DNA of 64,000 nt from positions 4,864,101 through 4,928,100 of the forward strand of contig CM066919.1 of assembly GCA_033964015.1 (NCBI GenBank), in the 5' to 3' direction. This DNA comes from Scolanthus callimorphus. Taxonomy: Eukaryota > Cnidaria > Anthozoa > Actiniaria > Edwardsiidae. Shown piece by piece: positions 42,792 through 53,833 of this stretch; the first letter of the stretch is position 1, and each line of letters opens with the position of its first letter. The notes under the pieces are model-generated. The model was not told where the DNA came from. It searched no databases and was given only the letters and a program-made list of their open reading frames with translations. The position numbers were made by a program, and so were the translations under genes.

Positions 42792-43620
42792 TGTATCAGT
42801 CAATTCCACGGTGACCATCCCCCCCCCGGACACCGTGGGGCATTTGCACACCAGTGCCTTCCCTGGGGTGGGGAATTTTGAACATTTTGCTGGCCCCGGG
42901 GTCGGAATTGTTTTTCCCCGGGGGAGGGGGGTGGGGAATTTTGGTTTTTCATCTCAAGCGCGTCGGGTTTTGCGAACTACAACCCAGTTACAGAGAAATA
43001 ACGCCACATAAAATATAATGCAGAGCATGCCCCGTATAAACCACGTTTGTAGACTAACACATTTGCACATTTCACAGTTAACGCCGTCTTCTATAGAGAA
43101 GAAACAGATTTCGCAATTCGTCTCAGTGGAAAAAAAATAAAAATGAATTGACACTATAAACAGAGTTCCAATTCCACAAAAAGTCAATTAACATAACTGC
43201 GAAATAGTTGCTCTGCAAATAGAATAAAGGTAAATTTCGCATTGAGAGATGCAGCTAAATGGCCTACAACCGCGACATGGCCTAGGAATGTCGCTTCTTT
43301 ATTTATATTTTGTCTCACTTTCAGTGAAATGAGAACTCGTTCAAAGACGAGAAAACTAAAGTACATAAAAAAAAAAAAAAAACGAATTGCAAATGCTCGG
43401 ACAGTATAAATGGAGTTGAAGTTTTTGTTGTGAAGCTTTGTCACGCAGGTTACCGTCTTTTTCTCGTCCGGGGGTGGGGCATTTTTTTCCGCTTTTTGTG
43501 TTCCCCCGCGTGGGGTATTCTGCATTTTTGCTAGCCGGGGGCGGGGAATTTCAGTTTTATTTTTAGAAATGACCAAATGCCGGGGGGGGGGCATGGTCAC
43601 CGCTGGAATTGACTGATACA
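42792..43620. mobile_element. Element B copy 2, PIF/Harbinger-type, TSD TAA
   Basis: The same TGTATCAGTCAATTCC ends as 34574-35419 but in the opposite orientation, flanked by TAA on both sides. With TTA in the other copy the target is TWA. Poly-C and poly-G lie inside the ends as before. Confidence 0.85.
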
Positions 43621-43859
43621 TAAGGTCTCATCGAAGCTCTGCACTAGTTTAGACAGGCAGGAGAGAACAGATTCAGACGTGGGTGTCGTAAAAGTTAATG
43701 CGCATGTTGTAGCTAGAGCACACGTGCTTTGTTACGAAAAAAAAAAAATAAGTGTGGTTTGCTAACCACTTACCCGTGTTGCAACAATCTCGTAAACAAA
43801 AAAATCAAACAGTTATTCGACTAATAATTATTTTTTCTCTGGGGGTCAGGAAGTTCCAG

Positions 43860-44060
43860 AGGTTCTTGAACTCCCTTTTTGGCCGTCATGCTATCATATG
43901 ATAGTGGGGAGCGAGCGGAAAAGGAAAAAAAATGAATAGCAGCTGGAATGGCCCTAGCCCAAAAACCCGAACAAATGGCAACGCAAGTATAAGTCATCGA
44001 GAACTTTGAGAGTTTCATCGGATTCCAAGTAATTGCATAAAAAAAAAATAATACAATAAA
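43860..44060. repeat. Repeat R3 half, related to the 57-kb palindrome
   Basis: ATGATAGTGGGGAGCGAG, GGAATGGCCCTA, CAAATGGCAACGCAAGTA and GAGAGTTTCATCGGATT follow the same order as the right arm at 57470-57600. Here only one arm is present. Confidence 0.6.
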
Positions 44061-44116
44061 AAAGAGACATTACAGGGCCATAGCCACTTACTGGGCTGGG
44101 GCCGGTGAGGCCTGTA

Positions 44117-44127
44117 CCCCCCCCCCC

Positions 44128-44161
<34 letters not shown>

Positions 44162-44177
44162 ACCCCCCCCCCCCCCC
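44117..44177. repeat. Longest poly-C tract in the window
   Basis: About 60 bases of C interrupted by single A bases. A second run of about 28 C lies at 44336-44362. The length of such runs is unreliable in any assembly. Confidence 0.8.
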
Positions 44178-44369
44178 AACCCCCTCCCCAACCTCCCCAA
44201 TTTCCCAAACCAACCTACATGATTTTGCACCTGAATATCATGTTCTCCCAAACATGCGGTAATTCACATGCTGGGCTCTAAATTTCGACAAGAACGTTAT
44301 CTAAAAACTACCTTGTGTTTTTTTTATATGTCGTGCCCCCCCCCCCCCCCCCCCCCCCCCCCTCCCCCT

Positions 44370-46539
44370 AGTTTTGGAGGCTCAATCCACTGATATGTAG
44401 TCTGGTCTGCCTGTGGTGGTTCGTCACCAGATCGAGCTTCGTTCAGATAGGCATGTTTTCTTTTGATTCTTTTACATGATACATGCAGCAAATGCGCCGC
44501 AACCCGGGACATATGACCCATTCCCTTGGCTTCAGTGTAAATAAATAATAAGACCTTTTGCGACTTCGGTTCGCGACATCTTTTGCTGTATTGCGACTTA
44601 TTTCACAGATAAAATATTCCATCAGTTGCAAGGCAGTACCGTACCAAATTATAATTTTAGCGTGAGACACCCTAAGGAATTGCAGACGACTCTTTGGTAA
44701 TAATTATCTGAAGCCCCTAAATATAGTACTTGAATGAGTGAAAGGGACGGGACGATAATTTATTTCTAGGGGGATTCTCCCCTGAGCAACACTTATATAG
44801 TCTTATTACACTTATTTATCATTTTAAACATCTTTTTAACTTATATTTGCTACAAAAAGTGGTGACCTTTTCATGTCCAATCTTTGCGTAGTAGCAGGGC
44901 TTGGAGGATGAGTCGCGATTGCTAAGGTACAAGACACCTTGGACACTTTTAGATAGCAATCAAAAAATTTTCTCTCTCTACCGAATGTCTAAATCACTTT
45001 CAACCATTTTCTTGTCCACCATAAACAGCTCTAGAACTTAGCCCGGATACAGTGTCCCTTCGCTCTTGATCGACTCTCCATCTTGCCTCACTTTGCGAAG
45101 ACGTCTTAATCCATCACGACATTTTCTTTTCTTTTTTCTGCATCACGTAATCACTGACCAAAAATCAGTCAGTAGAATCTGATTTGTTGCCTTTCTCAGT
45201 CGCGGCGATTTTCGAGCACGTACGCATCAACTCAAAATCGCTAATATAAATAGGTGCATTCGGCGCGATCTGCCGCGATTTTTCTCGCGTGATGTCGCGG
45301 ATATTTCAATGTTCGAAACTCTTTGCAACTTGATGCGATTTGAAGAAAAGAGAGCACTAACAGAAATTGCACCGGATTTGCATCTCGTTTACACAAGACA
45401 GTTCGAATTGCAACTCGCGCGCGAGAAAAATCGCAGCGACAAGTGCAACTAAAATCGCAAGTGTGAACCGCCCTTAAGACCTGCAGGTGAGCGATTCTAT
45501 GAAAACACAAGCTCCCCCCCCCCCCCAAGCAAAAAAGGAGTGACAATTTCCAAGCCAGGTGATGCTCTATAACTGCGAATAAGGCGTGCGTTGTCAGGAA
45601 ATTGTTGTCAAACGATTTTTTACTGTTGTGCTGGCAGTGATTACATAATGGATAAGAAACGTTCGCGGTGAATTCAGACGTCTCGTCTCGCAAAGTGAGA
45701 TACGAGGCTATCTAGAGCTTTACAATTTACAACCCGCTTGATCTGAGGACCAAGATGGCATTTGGAGTAAAATATCCAGTCAACTCAAGAGCTTGATTGC
45801 AGCACATCAGCCATCGAACTATAGCTGGCTTGGAGAACTAGCGGCATGTCAATCATGTCACTTGGAAGCTCATTGCTCCCTGAAATAAATATTGAATCAT
45901 TTCGTTAAGGTAACATGTGAGGATATTTGTTGGACGTTGTTTTGTGGACAGGCTTTGACGACGAAACTTATTCAGCGATATTTAAAGGGGCTCTCGCACG
46001 CTTGCTGGCCACTTCTCTGACAAGAAAATAGCTCAAATCGCAATCCAATTCCATCCTCTTGATAACAGGTCAAAAAACCTAGAATTGCATTTGTCTAACA
46101 CTTGAAAGGTTTTTCTATTAATCTTGGAGGATTATTTTGATTACTACGGGCAAATGTACATGAGTTTCACGGATACAATTTTACCTATTTTAAGTCCACG
46201 GTGGACGAATATTAAGCGTGCGAGTGCCCCTTTAACGGCGTTGTTCAATGCATGTTTTTAAAAAGGCTCATCATCAACGGGAAGCCTTTGCGCTCCGTTT
46301 CTTTTGTTTTCAAATTGACCCATTGTTTTTTCGGTGCTCTGATGGCTAATAGCTCGCAAAGGCTGGCGGTTGATGATGGGTCTTTACCTTTGCCTAGGGG
46401 AAATGTTCAGTCATGTGAACACTGTGTTAATCACGTTCAATGGCGTTGAGCCGTTCAGTGCGGTAATATATTTATTATTCAGCACTACGATGCACTGCCC
46501 AAATATGGTCTTTGAATATCTGTTTCTGCATATATCCTG
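44370..46539. other. No gene recognised
   Basis: The last exon of CLYBL is expected on the minus strand to the left of 47230, but I could not find it here. Open frames at 45241-45693 and 44443-44670 have no family resemblance. Confidence 0.35.
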
Positions 46540-46680
46540 CAGGGGCGTGGCCACGATTTGAGAAAGGGGGGTCACACCGTACATATACATGGTGTCCCTT
46601 TCCAGCTTTCGATTCTTTTCTTAATGTTTACTGTATTTTTCTTCTAAAAAGAGGGGTCACAGGGTCACAGGCACCCCAGG

Positions 46681-46714
<34 letters not shown>

Positions 46715-46728
46715 TAGCTACGCCCCTG
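46540..46728. mobile_element. MITE, CAGGGGC family, 5-bp TSD TCCTG, poly-C core
   Basis: CAGGGGCGTGGCCACG at the left, CTAGCTACGCCCCTG at the right and TCCTG on both sides. About 33 C lie at 46682-46714. Confidence 0.8.
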
Positions 46729-47229
46729 TCCTGTGTTATTATTCATTGTACTCAATATCGTTTTCTGATTGGCTAGTTTTTTTTTCCTTCGCTGTTTTCA
46801 ATGGGCATGTTGAGCTGGTTCGGTCCCAGCCTAAAGTACCAGAGTTAATAATGAAGCATTTTCAAAAAAACTATCACATGAAAAAAAATACGTCTTTATT
46901 GTACTCACTATACTACTAAGGCATTCGACCGAAATTCCCGGTTGGATTTAACAGGGTATTTCTGTGGTTGAATGGGAAGGGTCCTAACCTAACGACATCG
47001 TATTTCAGTAGCCATGTTGAGCTATTTTCGGCGTTCATTTATCACGGTCAGGGACTTGGGGACAGAGTATATCAATCGAGAACAAAGCTATTTCCGGAGA
47101 ATCTTGGAATGGTAGAATGGAACACGCCAATTCCCAGAATTTTGCGTGGAATGGAAAGCACCCCTGGACGCAGACGAACCAGAAGTCCTAGAATGCCGTA
47201 ACAATGCAGTCAGTTTTGCAGCAGTTTAC

Positions 47230-47354
47230 CTTTCCTTCCTTTTCGTGTTGTTCAAAAGCTGAAAGCAGGTCCCTTGCCCATTGGATTTTCTCGGAAGATG
47301 GGGTGAAAGCTTTGTTTACTATTTCTATCTGCCCTGGGTGTATGATCTGTTTTC
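47230..47354 (-). CDS. CLYBL: CLYBL exon 6
   Basis: Between TTTTTTTTACAG and GTAAACTGC. It reads (T)GKQIIHPGQIEIVNKAF, then TPSSEKIQWARDLLSAFEQH and EKEGK without a frame break. IHPxQI and SPSxEKIxWA are strong CLYBL motifs. Confidence 0.85.
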
Positions 47355-50300
47355 CTGTAAAAAAAAGAAACAAAAAAGAAAGGAAGCAACTGAATAATAT
47401 CGAAGAATACCACGTATCGACTAACAGAAGTGCACTTTCCACTGAAACTGGAAATCTGAACATGCAGTATGTGGTATTCATGTATAAAGGTACCCTTTGC
47501 TTTATAGCAGTGTGGTCTGCCTGCAATTTGGGCACCTGGGAGCTGAACGGAAGTCTGTGTAGTCTGTAGTTCATAAAAACACATGAATACCGTGATTACC
47601 TGTGAATCCCATGCGAGCTCCTTCCTCTGATTGAACTTTCAAAACCCTCTAAATCTATCAATTAAAGAAATCAAGAGTTACTTAGTATATTACTACGTAA
47701 TATATACTCTGTGCTGGTGTAATGCAAGGTTTATACGTCGCATATTTGACGAATTTAATCAGACGATTCGTTGAAAATGCGACGTCCAAGATGTTGCATC
47801 CGTCGACCCCTGACGACTAAAATGGTAGTTATACGTATTCGTTTTACGACGCACAAACGACGATCGTAAAAATGCTAATCACAATGAAACAACTGTAACT
47901 GTCCGCCGCTCAATCCGCTACGGGCGCAGTTTACGTCCAATTTTATACATCGACTAAAACGAACTTAACACATAGAATTGTCTTCGTACCTTTGAAATCA
48001 ATGTCCACCAGATCAATAGCTTGCAGCCCAAATGCCTTGGCATGAACTACGGTGTACTGACGAGCAAAGAGCAACTCTTTTGCGTCTTTGTTCTTGTGCC
48101 ACCTGGTTGAAATAGTATGTTCATCAATAACTTTGAATACGTTTTGCTGCTAAAGCCGGAAGGATGCAGGACGGAAGATTTCCTTTTCTTACGTCTCCGC
48201 TTACGTCGCTAACTGTCAGGGGCGTAGCTGCCAATATGCAAAGTACGCAGCTGCGAACTAAAATTTCACTTTGTTATACTTTTCTGATGTTTTTGTGCAC
48301 GGTGTCTATCAAACCTCAAACCTTAGGCCTGTTTTAGACGTCGAACCTAATTCTTGGCGCTCTAAATGTCAATTTCCATTGTTTAGTTTATTGTAAGAGC
48401 TATTGTCTTGAGCTCATTTGCATCTTATCTGCCGTGCCAACGCCGCGCTAAATTACAATTTTGAATCCTTTCAGCGCTCCTAAAATCAGGGCTGAGATTG
48501 TTTACAGTGTCGAGTACTGTACTCAGGGAGGGAGAGACGCACCACGGGGGGAAAAAACAAATCGAAGCGCGCCGCGGGTAAAAAATCATTTCCCTGGATT
48601 TACGGACGTTCGCCGAATAATCATTCCCTGGGTTACGGGACGTTCGCCGAACAAGGGCTGCAAAGCAGTCTAAGATTTTCTCCATTGGCCCGACCGATTA
48701 TATTAACCTCATAAAATCACTCGTATCGAAAAAACTTGATTTCACTGGCTAATAAACCCAATCAATTTAGTGCGACATTCGACGTTTAAAACGGGCCTTA
48801 CAGAACAGCGTACCTACGCCCCAGACTGTCACGACGATTTTCGCACAAACGTATTAGCTTTTACGTCCCCGTCTCCTTCTCCACCTCATATCACGCTTAT
48901 TTCACTAGAGAAAAGCGGCTTAAAAGTGTAGTTTCAAGGGTTGCAACTAACGTAAGCATAATTCTCTTTTTGCTAAATTTGATCTGCATCACAAAAATCA
49001 TATCATAATACTACGTCACCCCAAGAAATCTGGAGACCGCCTGGAATGGCGAAATTTCCCGCAATATCCCGGGAGTTTCCATGGCAACGCACGTGCTTTC
49101 GCCGGCTTGTCGCGCTCAGACAAGACAGCAAAACGAGTTTTCGCTTGCAACCTTTTTCCCGGCGACCGCGTGTAACTGAGCGTGGCTGTAATATCCACTC
49201 CATTCGACAATTATTAGTCTAACGAAGAAATGCAAAAAGCAAACAAATCTCAGTTCCTTCCAAATTATCCATACCATGGCTCATAAATTGGTTACGACGT
49301 AGCTTTAGCCAACGTCTCTTAATCGTTTATCCAGCTTGGAGGCAGTCATGGAGATTTACCAATTTTTCCCGCTCCTCACTCCCCTTCTATTCCATTCGCA
49401 ACTCCGCCCAACCGACAAATAGCGATTTAGCTTCCGTCTTTCAAAAGATGAATTTTGAAATGAGCCATAGAATTTACAGCCGCACTCTTTCAAAAAATAT
49501 ATATATATATATTATTTATGATAATTTACAAAATGTAACTTTTCTCTCATGTAATTAAAACTTCACAGAGTTGTAACATAACAGCCCCTAACAGTTCTAA
49601 ACGCAATCAAAGCTCATTCCACGGTTGCGAGCCTCTTGTGCTCTTGGCGAGCCCCGAGGCTATTTTTAAGGCGAGTCTTTGAAAAACGTAATAAAAACTT
49701 GAAAAAATCTCATGTCGAGAAGGCGTATGGTCAACCATTTTGCCACCTTGCCTTATGAGTTATCATTATTTAATATTTAATTTAATACAAAAAAGGGAAG
49801 AAATATATCAAAAGGAAAGGCTCGGGCTCGGTGGCTGGCAAAATAGCAACCCCGATAATCATCCCTGGAAGCCGAACAACAGGTTTCAGGGCGTAGCCAG
49901 GGGGGCGCCTCCCCCCCCCCCCTTTCTCGGGAGATTTTCCATACATTTACTGTATTGCTGGAGAAAATTTGAACATTTTCGTCCCATGTTTTCACTATCC
50001 CCCCCCCCCCCCCCCCCCCCCCCTTCAGAATTCCTGGCTAGGCCGCTGGGTTTCATAACCAGCCAAATACAAGTTCAAGTTCTTTTGTTCACACTTTTGG
50101 TTACAACAGGTAAACCAACAAATGGAGAGAATAGATAGCCAGCGTGTACGGTGTCCTGGAGGAGCGTAAGCATTTGAGCCACGCCAGTCACATACTGTTT
50201 AAAAAATCGATATTATTATATCTTCGCAATTCTCAAGAGCAAGACATTTTGAAAGAGCTGAGGACTTATGGCAGTTAAACATCTATCAGGGGCATAGCCA

Positions 50301-53300
50301 GAGGAAGGGCCCAGGACCCCCTTCTAGAAATAAAATTAAAAGGACGAGTGAGATTTAATGTGGAATTCAATGGTCGAAAGCTGAATTCAACAAAACACAG
50401 GTTACCCATGCACAAAAAAGTTCAAAGCTTGAATCATTTCACTAAAAATAATATCAAATCTTTGCTATGGGATTCAAGAAAAATTAATAACTCACTTGTG
50501 AATTCCATGATTCGTGCAATATCATTTTTTCGTGTGAAATTACCAAATGGATCACTCATCATGTGATTAATTATCTATAGATTAATAAATAAAAAACTAG
50601 AGATTACCAATGTAACAAGGAGTCATCCGAGCCAAAGATGAGAGCTTGAAGTGTGAATGGTCTTTCCTCACTTGTACCATAGGCAAAACATCTCGTAGGT
50701 TGAGTAGACTGATAGCACTTTCAGCCTGGGTTATGACGCCAATCTTGGCTGCCTTTCCTTCATCAGAACACCAATTTTGTCACTTATCTGAAAATACAGA
50801 TCGAATACCATTCTCGTTCCAAGAGCCTCTCCATAATGCTGACTGTTGGAGGCTCTGGTGACAGACAAACTGATGAGAGGAATATCCAGGGGCGTAGCCA
50901 GCACTTATTGAGAGGGGAGGTTACAAAATTCAAAAATAAAAAAAACTCCACATAGGTCTCGGGGAAAAACTAGCGTTTGAAAAAATTTGCTACATTTTAT
51001 TGGTGCTTTTATTTGTTGTCTATTAAATATTCACAATTTAGTAGTAAGTCGGTCAAGAACAGAGGCGAGGGGGGGGTTCCGCTGTGTGAGAGGGGGGTTC
51101 CGGAACCCCCCACTGACTATGCCCCTGATATAAGTCAATCAGAATCGACCTGTATGATTGTCTGGCGCCAGAGCCTATGACAAACAAACAAACAGCGGAG
51201 TAGGCTCTGGGATCAATATTGATTGGATATGTCTTGTCATATTGATTGACACTTGGGCAAAATTGGTGGGGTGGGAGGAGGGTGATCAGGTGGTTACCCC
51301 TCATTTCTTATATTTCTGGTATAACCTTAAGATTAGCCACCCCCTGGTCTAAATCTGTAGTATGTCCTTTGTGCTAGCCACCCCTCCCTTCTAAAGGGTC
51401 TGCATCTGCCACTGATCACCTTCTGTAGAAAAAGGTTAGAAGAAAACATAATACAAACCATTTGGAACAACAGACAAGGCTTACCATTCAGATCCTCAAC
51501 AGTATCCACTTTTGGGACACAATGGTCTGTGGTAAAACATCTGCAGCAAGAGCTGCTTCCAAGTCTTCCTCAGCTAGCCCACTGGACACAGGTAACACGT
51601 ACACACACCTCACTACGGCCAAATGACAGAGAGCCAAGAAGATGATGAACTGTATTTCTGGCCTCATGCTGTTAAGATGAAAAGAGTCAACAATAAGATA
51701 AAGATTCCCCCACCCCCCACCACCACCCCACCCCACCCCAGCTTTTATATAGACTCGATGACAAACACAGTGAACAATCAATGATGCGGCATTTGCATGT
51801 TGTCACATGCATACCTACCAACTCTCCAGGTTTCCAGGAGTTTCCAGGGGTGCTTAATGGTACAGAAAAAATGACTGTACCATTTATCTCCAACCGAAAT
51901 TTCCGGAATTTGGCATAATGGTAAGCACCCAGGTTTTTAACAAATCTCCCAGTCTCCATGTTAAAGCATCAAATCTCCCAGATTTTTCAACATGTCCTAG
52001 GATTCATAGTCAGGCACAAAAAAGTTGACCTAAGGGCCTGTTCACATATAGGTGCGGGACCACAGGTAGCTTGGGTACCCCAGCTTGGTGAGGTTGAAAA
52101 TATAAGCATTCACTTGACCCTGGGGTGCTGTGGCTAGCTAGCGAAAATCAAAATGACAGCTTGCTAAAATCACCTTGCTGAACTCAAAATTTATTACTTT
52201 GTTTTTTTTTTAACTTCATATTACCCTTTTTATTGATTCATAGTAGTCACTGATGATTGAAAACGTATATTATAAATTATGTATTTGAAGTAATTTGAGA
52301 AACAAGACATTAGTGCGACCTCACCCACAGCACCCTGGGGTTGATAGTTCACATGGAGAAAACCAACCCACCTAGGCAGGTAACACAGCCTGGTATATGG
52401 GTTGCCTGCCTAACCTCTCATGTGAACACAAGCAAGATGAGAGAGTTTATAATGTGTGGTTCCAGAAAATATCCATACCCAACACGGAAGGGTGTTGAAA
52501 AGTGACCCCCACCCCTCTGAATTTCCACGGGAAAATACAGTATTTGTATGGAAATGATCAGGTAAATTGACCCCCACCATCAGGTAAATTGCCCCCCCCA
52601 CCCCTCTGGAATTTCCAATGCCCTTCCGTAGGAGGGGGGGGGGTATGATAATTTCTGGAACCACACAATATGGAAAGGCGAGTAACCCCACCAAATACCT
52701 CATCTACCCAGGGTCCCCCAACTTCATTTCAACAGACCCTAAGTCCATAGGGACTGTTCGTTAATTACGTCGCAGGGGGGGCTGGTGTTTTCTTCTGCTC
52801 GTAGGTTTGTGAAAAACTTACCCCCATACAAAAAAAGTAGGTTCAATTTCTACCCCCTTCGAAAAACGGCTATTTGAAATTTTACCCCCCTCCCCCTGCA
52901 CGCTAATTGACTAAGCTACAATGTAAGCATCAAAATGGCATCTAAACTAAGTACGATTGTTGAAGAGGAGTGTACGGAAGAACAAGCTCTAACTGGCAAG
53001 AAAAGAGAGGAGAAGTTCGACAGAAACCTTAGTAGGAAAGCTTTAGTTTGGTTAGGACACTCCGGATTTATACAGTGCTCTGCGTTTCACGCAATTGCAC
53101 TCAATCTCAGTCCTAGTCTGTTGAAAATTTGCATGACACTGAAATGCACCCCCCAAAAGTTTCGCATGTTCTAAAAATTTACCCCCAAATTTGTCAACGT
53201 TCTCCAAACTTTACCCCCCCTATAAAACCACCAGCCCCCCTGTGACGTAATTAACGAACAGTCCCATACCATCGGCAAAGATTCAAAAGGAGTTTGAACG

Positions 53301-53755
53301 TTTTCCGAAGGGATTCGGAAAGGTTTCGGGAAAGACTCGGGAGAGTTCCGAGAATTGTCCCCAGATTTCAGAACTTCTGGGTCTCAGGTTGACAGATGCA
53401 CACTTAAAGTTTCCCTCGCCTTTTTTATGCACTTTACATCACGTAAAGTTTTCCTCGCCTTGTTTATGCACTTTCCATCATTTTAAGTAAAAAACAATGA
53501 CATTTGTAATTATTTACATTCATAATCCGATCGAAAATGCTGTACCTTTCTGTTGAAGGCAACGGCATCCTCAAAATCCAACACAACACAGTCAACATTC
53601 AAACCTGTGGCTTTCTTGATCTTTTCTCGTCATTTCCGGGCATATAAAGGAAAGATCTCCTGGAACAAACCGCTTATGCATCTTACAAAGGTTTTTTGTG
53701 TTATTTTTGCACATTTTACGATGTTTGAGAGAAAACGCGGCCGAAAGGCAGACAT
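47230..53755 (-). CDS. CLYBL: CLYBL-type mitochondrial citramalyl-CoA lyase
   Basis: CLYBL cleaves citramalyl-CoA to acetyl-CoA and pyruvate in mitochondria, in the itaconate/C5 branch that protects vitamin B12 enzymes. Six exons are recognised: 53546-53755, 51485-51668, 50608-50787, 47990-48102, 47600-47654 and 47230-47354. They encode a basic, mitochondrial-type leader (MSAFRPRFLSNIVK) and LDFEDAVAFNRK with the acidic metal-site block. Then come SSGLAEEDLEAALAADVLP, ITQAESAISLLNLRD, LQALIFGSDD, ARQYTVVHAKAFGLQAIDL and GKQIIHPGQIEIV. Order and splice phases follow human CLYBL as I remember it. At least six one-base frame changes are present, about one or two per exon, whereas splice sites are intact. 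The last exon (GxxxFxGxMID region) was not found. Confidence 0.8.
47600..47654 (-). CDS. CLYBL: CLYBL exon 5
   Basis: Between TTGATAG and GTAATCAC. It starts D-LEG in phase 1, then after one frame change reads LKVQSEEGARMGFT plus one base, matching the REGAxMGFTG block. Confidence 0.75.
47990..48102 (-). CDS. CLYBL: CLYBL exon 4
   Basis: Between TTTCAACCAG and GTACGAAG. It reads GTRT in one frame, then KDAKELLFARQYTVVHAK and AFGLQAIDLVDIDFK in the next. The ARQxxVxxAKAFGLQAIDL block is unmistakable for this family. Confidence 0.85.
48217..48824. mobile_element. MITE, CAGGGGC family, 5-bp TSD ACTGT, with nested element
   Basis: CAGGGGCGTAGCTGCC at the left, CCTACGCCCCAG at the right and ACTGT on both sides (48212-48216, 48825-48829). 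Most of the 608 bp is a second element at 48326-48797. Confidence 0.8.
48326..48797. mobile_element. PIF/Harbinger-type element nested in the 48217 MITE, TSD TTA
   Basis: GGCCTGTTTTAGACGTCGAA at the left and the inverse of GGCCCGTTTTAAACGTCGAA at the right, flanked by TTA. A tandem of GGGTTACGGGACGTTCGCCG type lies inside, near 48595-48655. Confidence 0.75.
49887..50048. mobile_element. MITE, CAGGGGC family, 5-bp TSD GGTTT, two poly-C tracts
   Basis: CAGGGCGTAGCCAGG at the left and CCTGGCTAGGCCGCTG at the right, with GGTTT on both sides. C-runs lie at 49910-49922 and 49999-50023. Confidence 0.75.
50608..50787 (-). CDS. CLYBL: CLYBL exon 3
   Basis: Between ATTTTCAG and GTAATCTC. Its pieces read ISDKIGVLMKERQPRLA, VITQAESAISLLNLRDV, then LQALIFGSDD and CYIG, each in a different frame. 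So about three one-base changes fall within 180 bp. This corresponds to the FVETAxGLLN and VFGGEDF region of the human protein. Confidence 0.75.
50887..51127. mobile_element. MITE, CAGGGGC family, imperfect 5-bp TSD
   Basis: CAGGGGCGTAGCCAGC at the left and CTGACTATGCCCCTG at the right. Flanks ATATC and ATATA agree at four of five bases. A single related end (CAGGGGCATAGCCAG) also occurs at 50288. Confidence 0.7.
51132..51251. repeat. Imperfect foldback repeat
   Basis: AGTCAATCAGAATCGAC pairs partly with ATATTGATTGAC, and GCCAGAGCC with GGCTCTGG. The hairpin abuts the preceding MITE. Confidence 0.4.
51485..51668 (-). CDS. CLYBL: CLYBL exon 2
   Basis: Between CATCTTAACAG and GTAAGCC. It reads HEARNTVHHLLGSLSFGRSE and VCVRVT, then after one change VSSGLAEEDLEAALAADVLP and QTIV, then after another PKVDTVEDLN. 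RVNSVSSGLAEEDLE and VLPxxxxLPKVE are the human counterparts. Confidence 0.85.
51811..52010. mobile_element. Diverged copy of MITE A
   Basis: GCATACCTACCAACTCTCC and later AAATCTCCCAGA resemble the elements at 34549 and 41468. The right end is too diverged to place. Confidence 0.45.
52454..52666. mobile_element. MITE, GTGTGGTTCCAG family, TSD AAT
   Basis: GTGTGGTTCCAGAAAATATC at the left and TTTCTGGAACCACAC at the right, with AAT on both sides. The interior has GGTAAATTG twice and a G-run before the right end. Confidence 0.8.
52750..53265. mobile_element. 516-bp element with ~38-bp TIRs, possible TSD ATA
   Basis: GGGACTGTTCGTTAATTACG at the left pairs with CGTAATTAACGAACAGTCCC at the right and onward through the GGGGGGCTGGTG region. 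ATA lies on both sides. It lies in intron 1 of CLYBL. It carries an open frame of 79 codons on the plus strand (52935-53174) starting MASKLSTIVEEECTEEQA. That could be a captured exon or a transposase remnant; I do not recognise it. Confidence 0.75.
53546..53755 (-). CDS. CLYBL: CLYBL exon 1 (mitochondrial leader)
   Basis: ATG at 53755. The first residues (MSAFRPRFLSNIVKCAKITQ) are basic and lack acids, as in mitochondrial presequences. RRSFLYMPGNDEK and LNVDCVVLDFEDAVAFNRK follow in other frames, so at least two indels lie within. The donor is AAAG|GTACAG. RRAVLYVPGNDEKK and LDCEDGVA are the human counterparts. Confidence 0.75.
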
Positions 53756-53811
53756 CTTCAGGCGTTCATCGCCTGCGCGATTTTGACTGTTTAGGCATAG
53801 GGCGAGTTTAC

Positions 53812-53821
53812 ATCACGTGAC
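53812..53821. promoter_or_regulatory. ATCACGTGAC E-box in the CLYBL / TRMT2A-copy interval
   Basis: This is the counterpart of GTCACGTGAC at 19503, kept in the duplicated promoter. It lies between the start codons of CLYBL (53755, minus) and the TRMT2A exon-1 copy (53834, plus), so it could serve either. One base of the palindrome is changed. Confidence 0.35.
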
Positions 53822-53833
53822 TGAAACAAACAA

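Noticed and set aside
43881..43926. Suspected separate hairpin at ATCATATGATAG
   Set aside because: It is the loop region of a single arm of repeat R3, explained by the palindrome family at 57 kb.
44015..44251. Gly/Trp-rich frames over the poly-C tract, with similar ones at 14653, 46512 and 49740
   Set aside because: Homopolymers translate to Gly or Pro in any frame; there is no gene evidence.
52036..52437. Possible MITE with TTCACAT ends
   Set aside because: The inverted repeat is only about 8 bp and no duplication was found.
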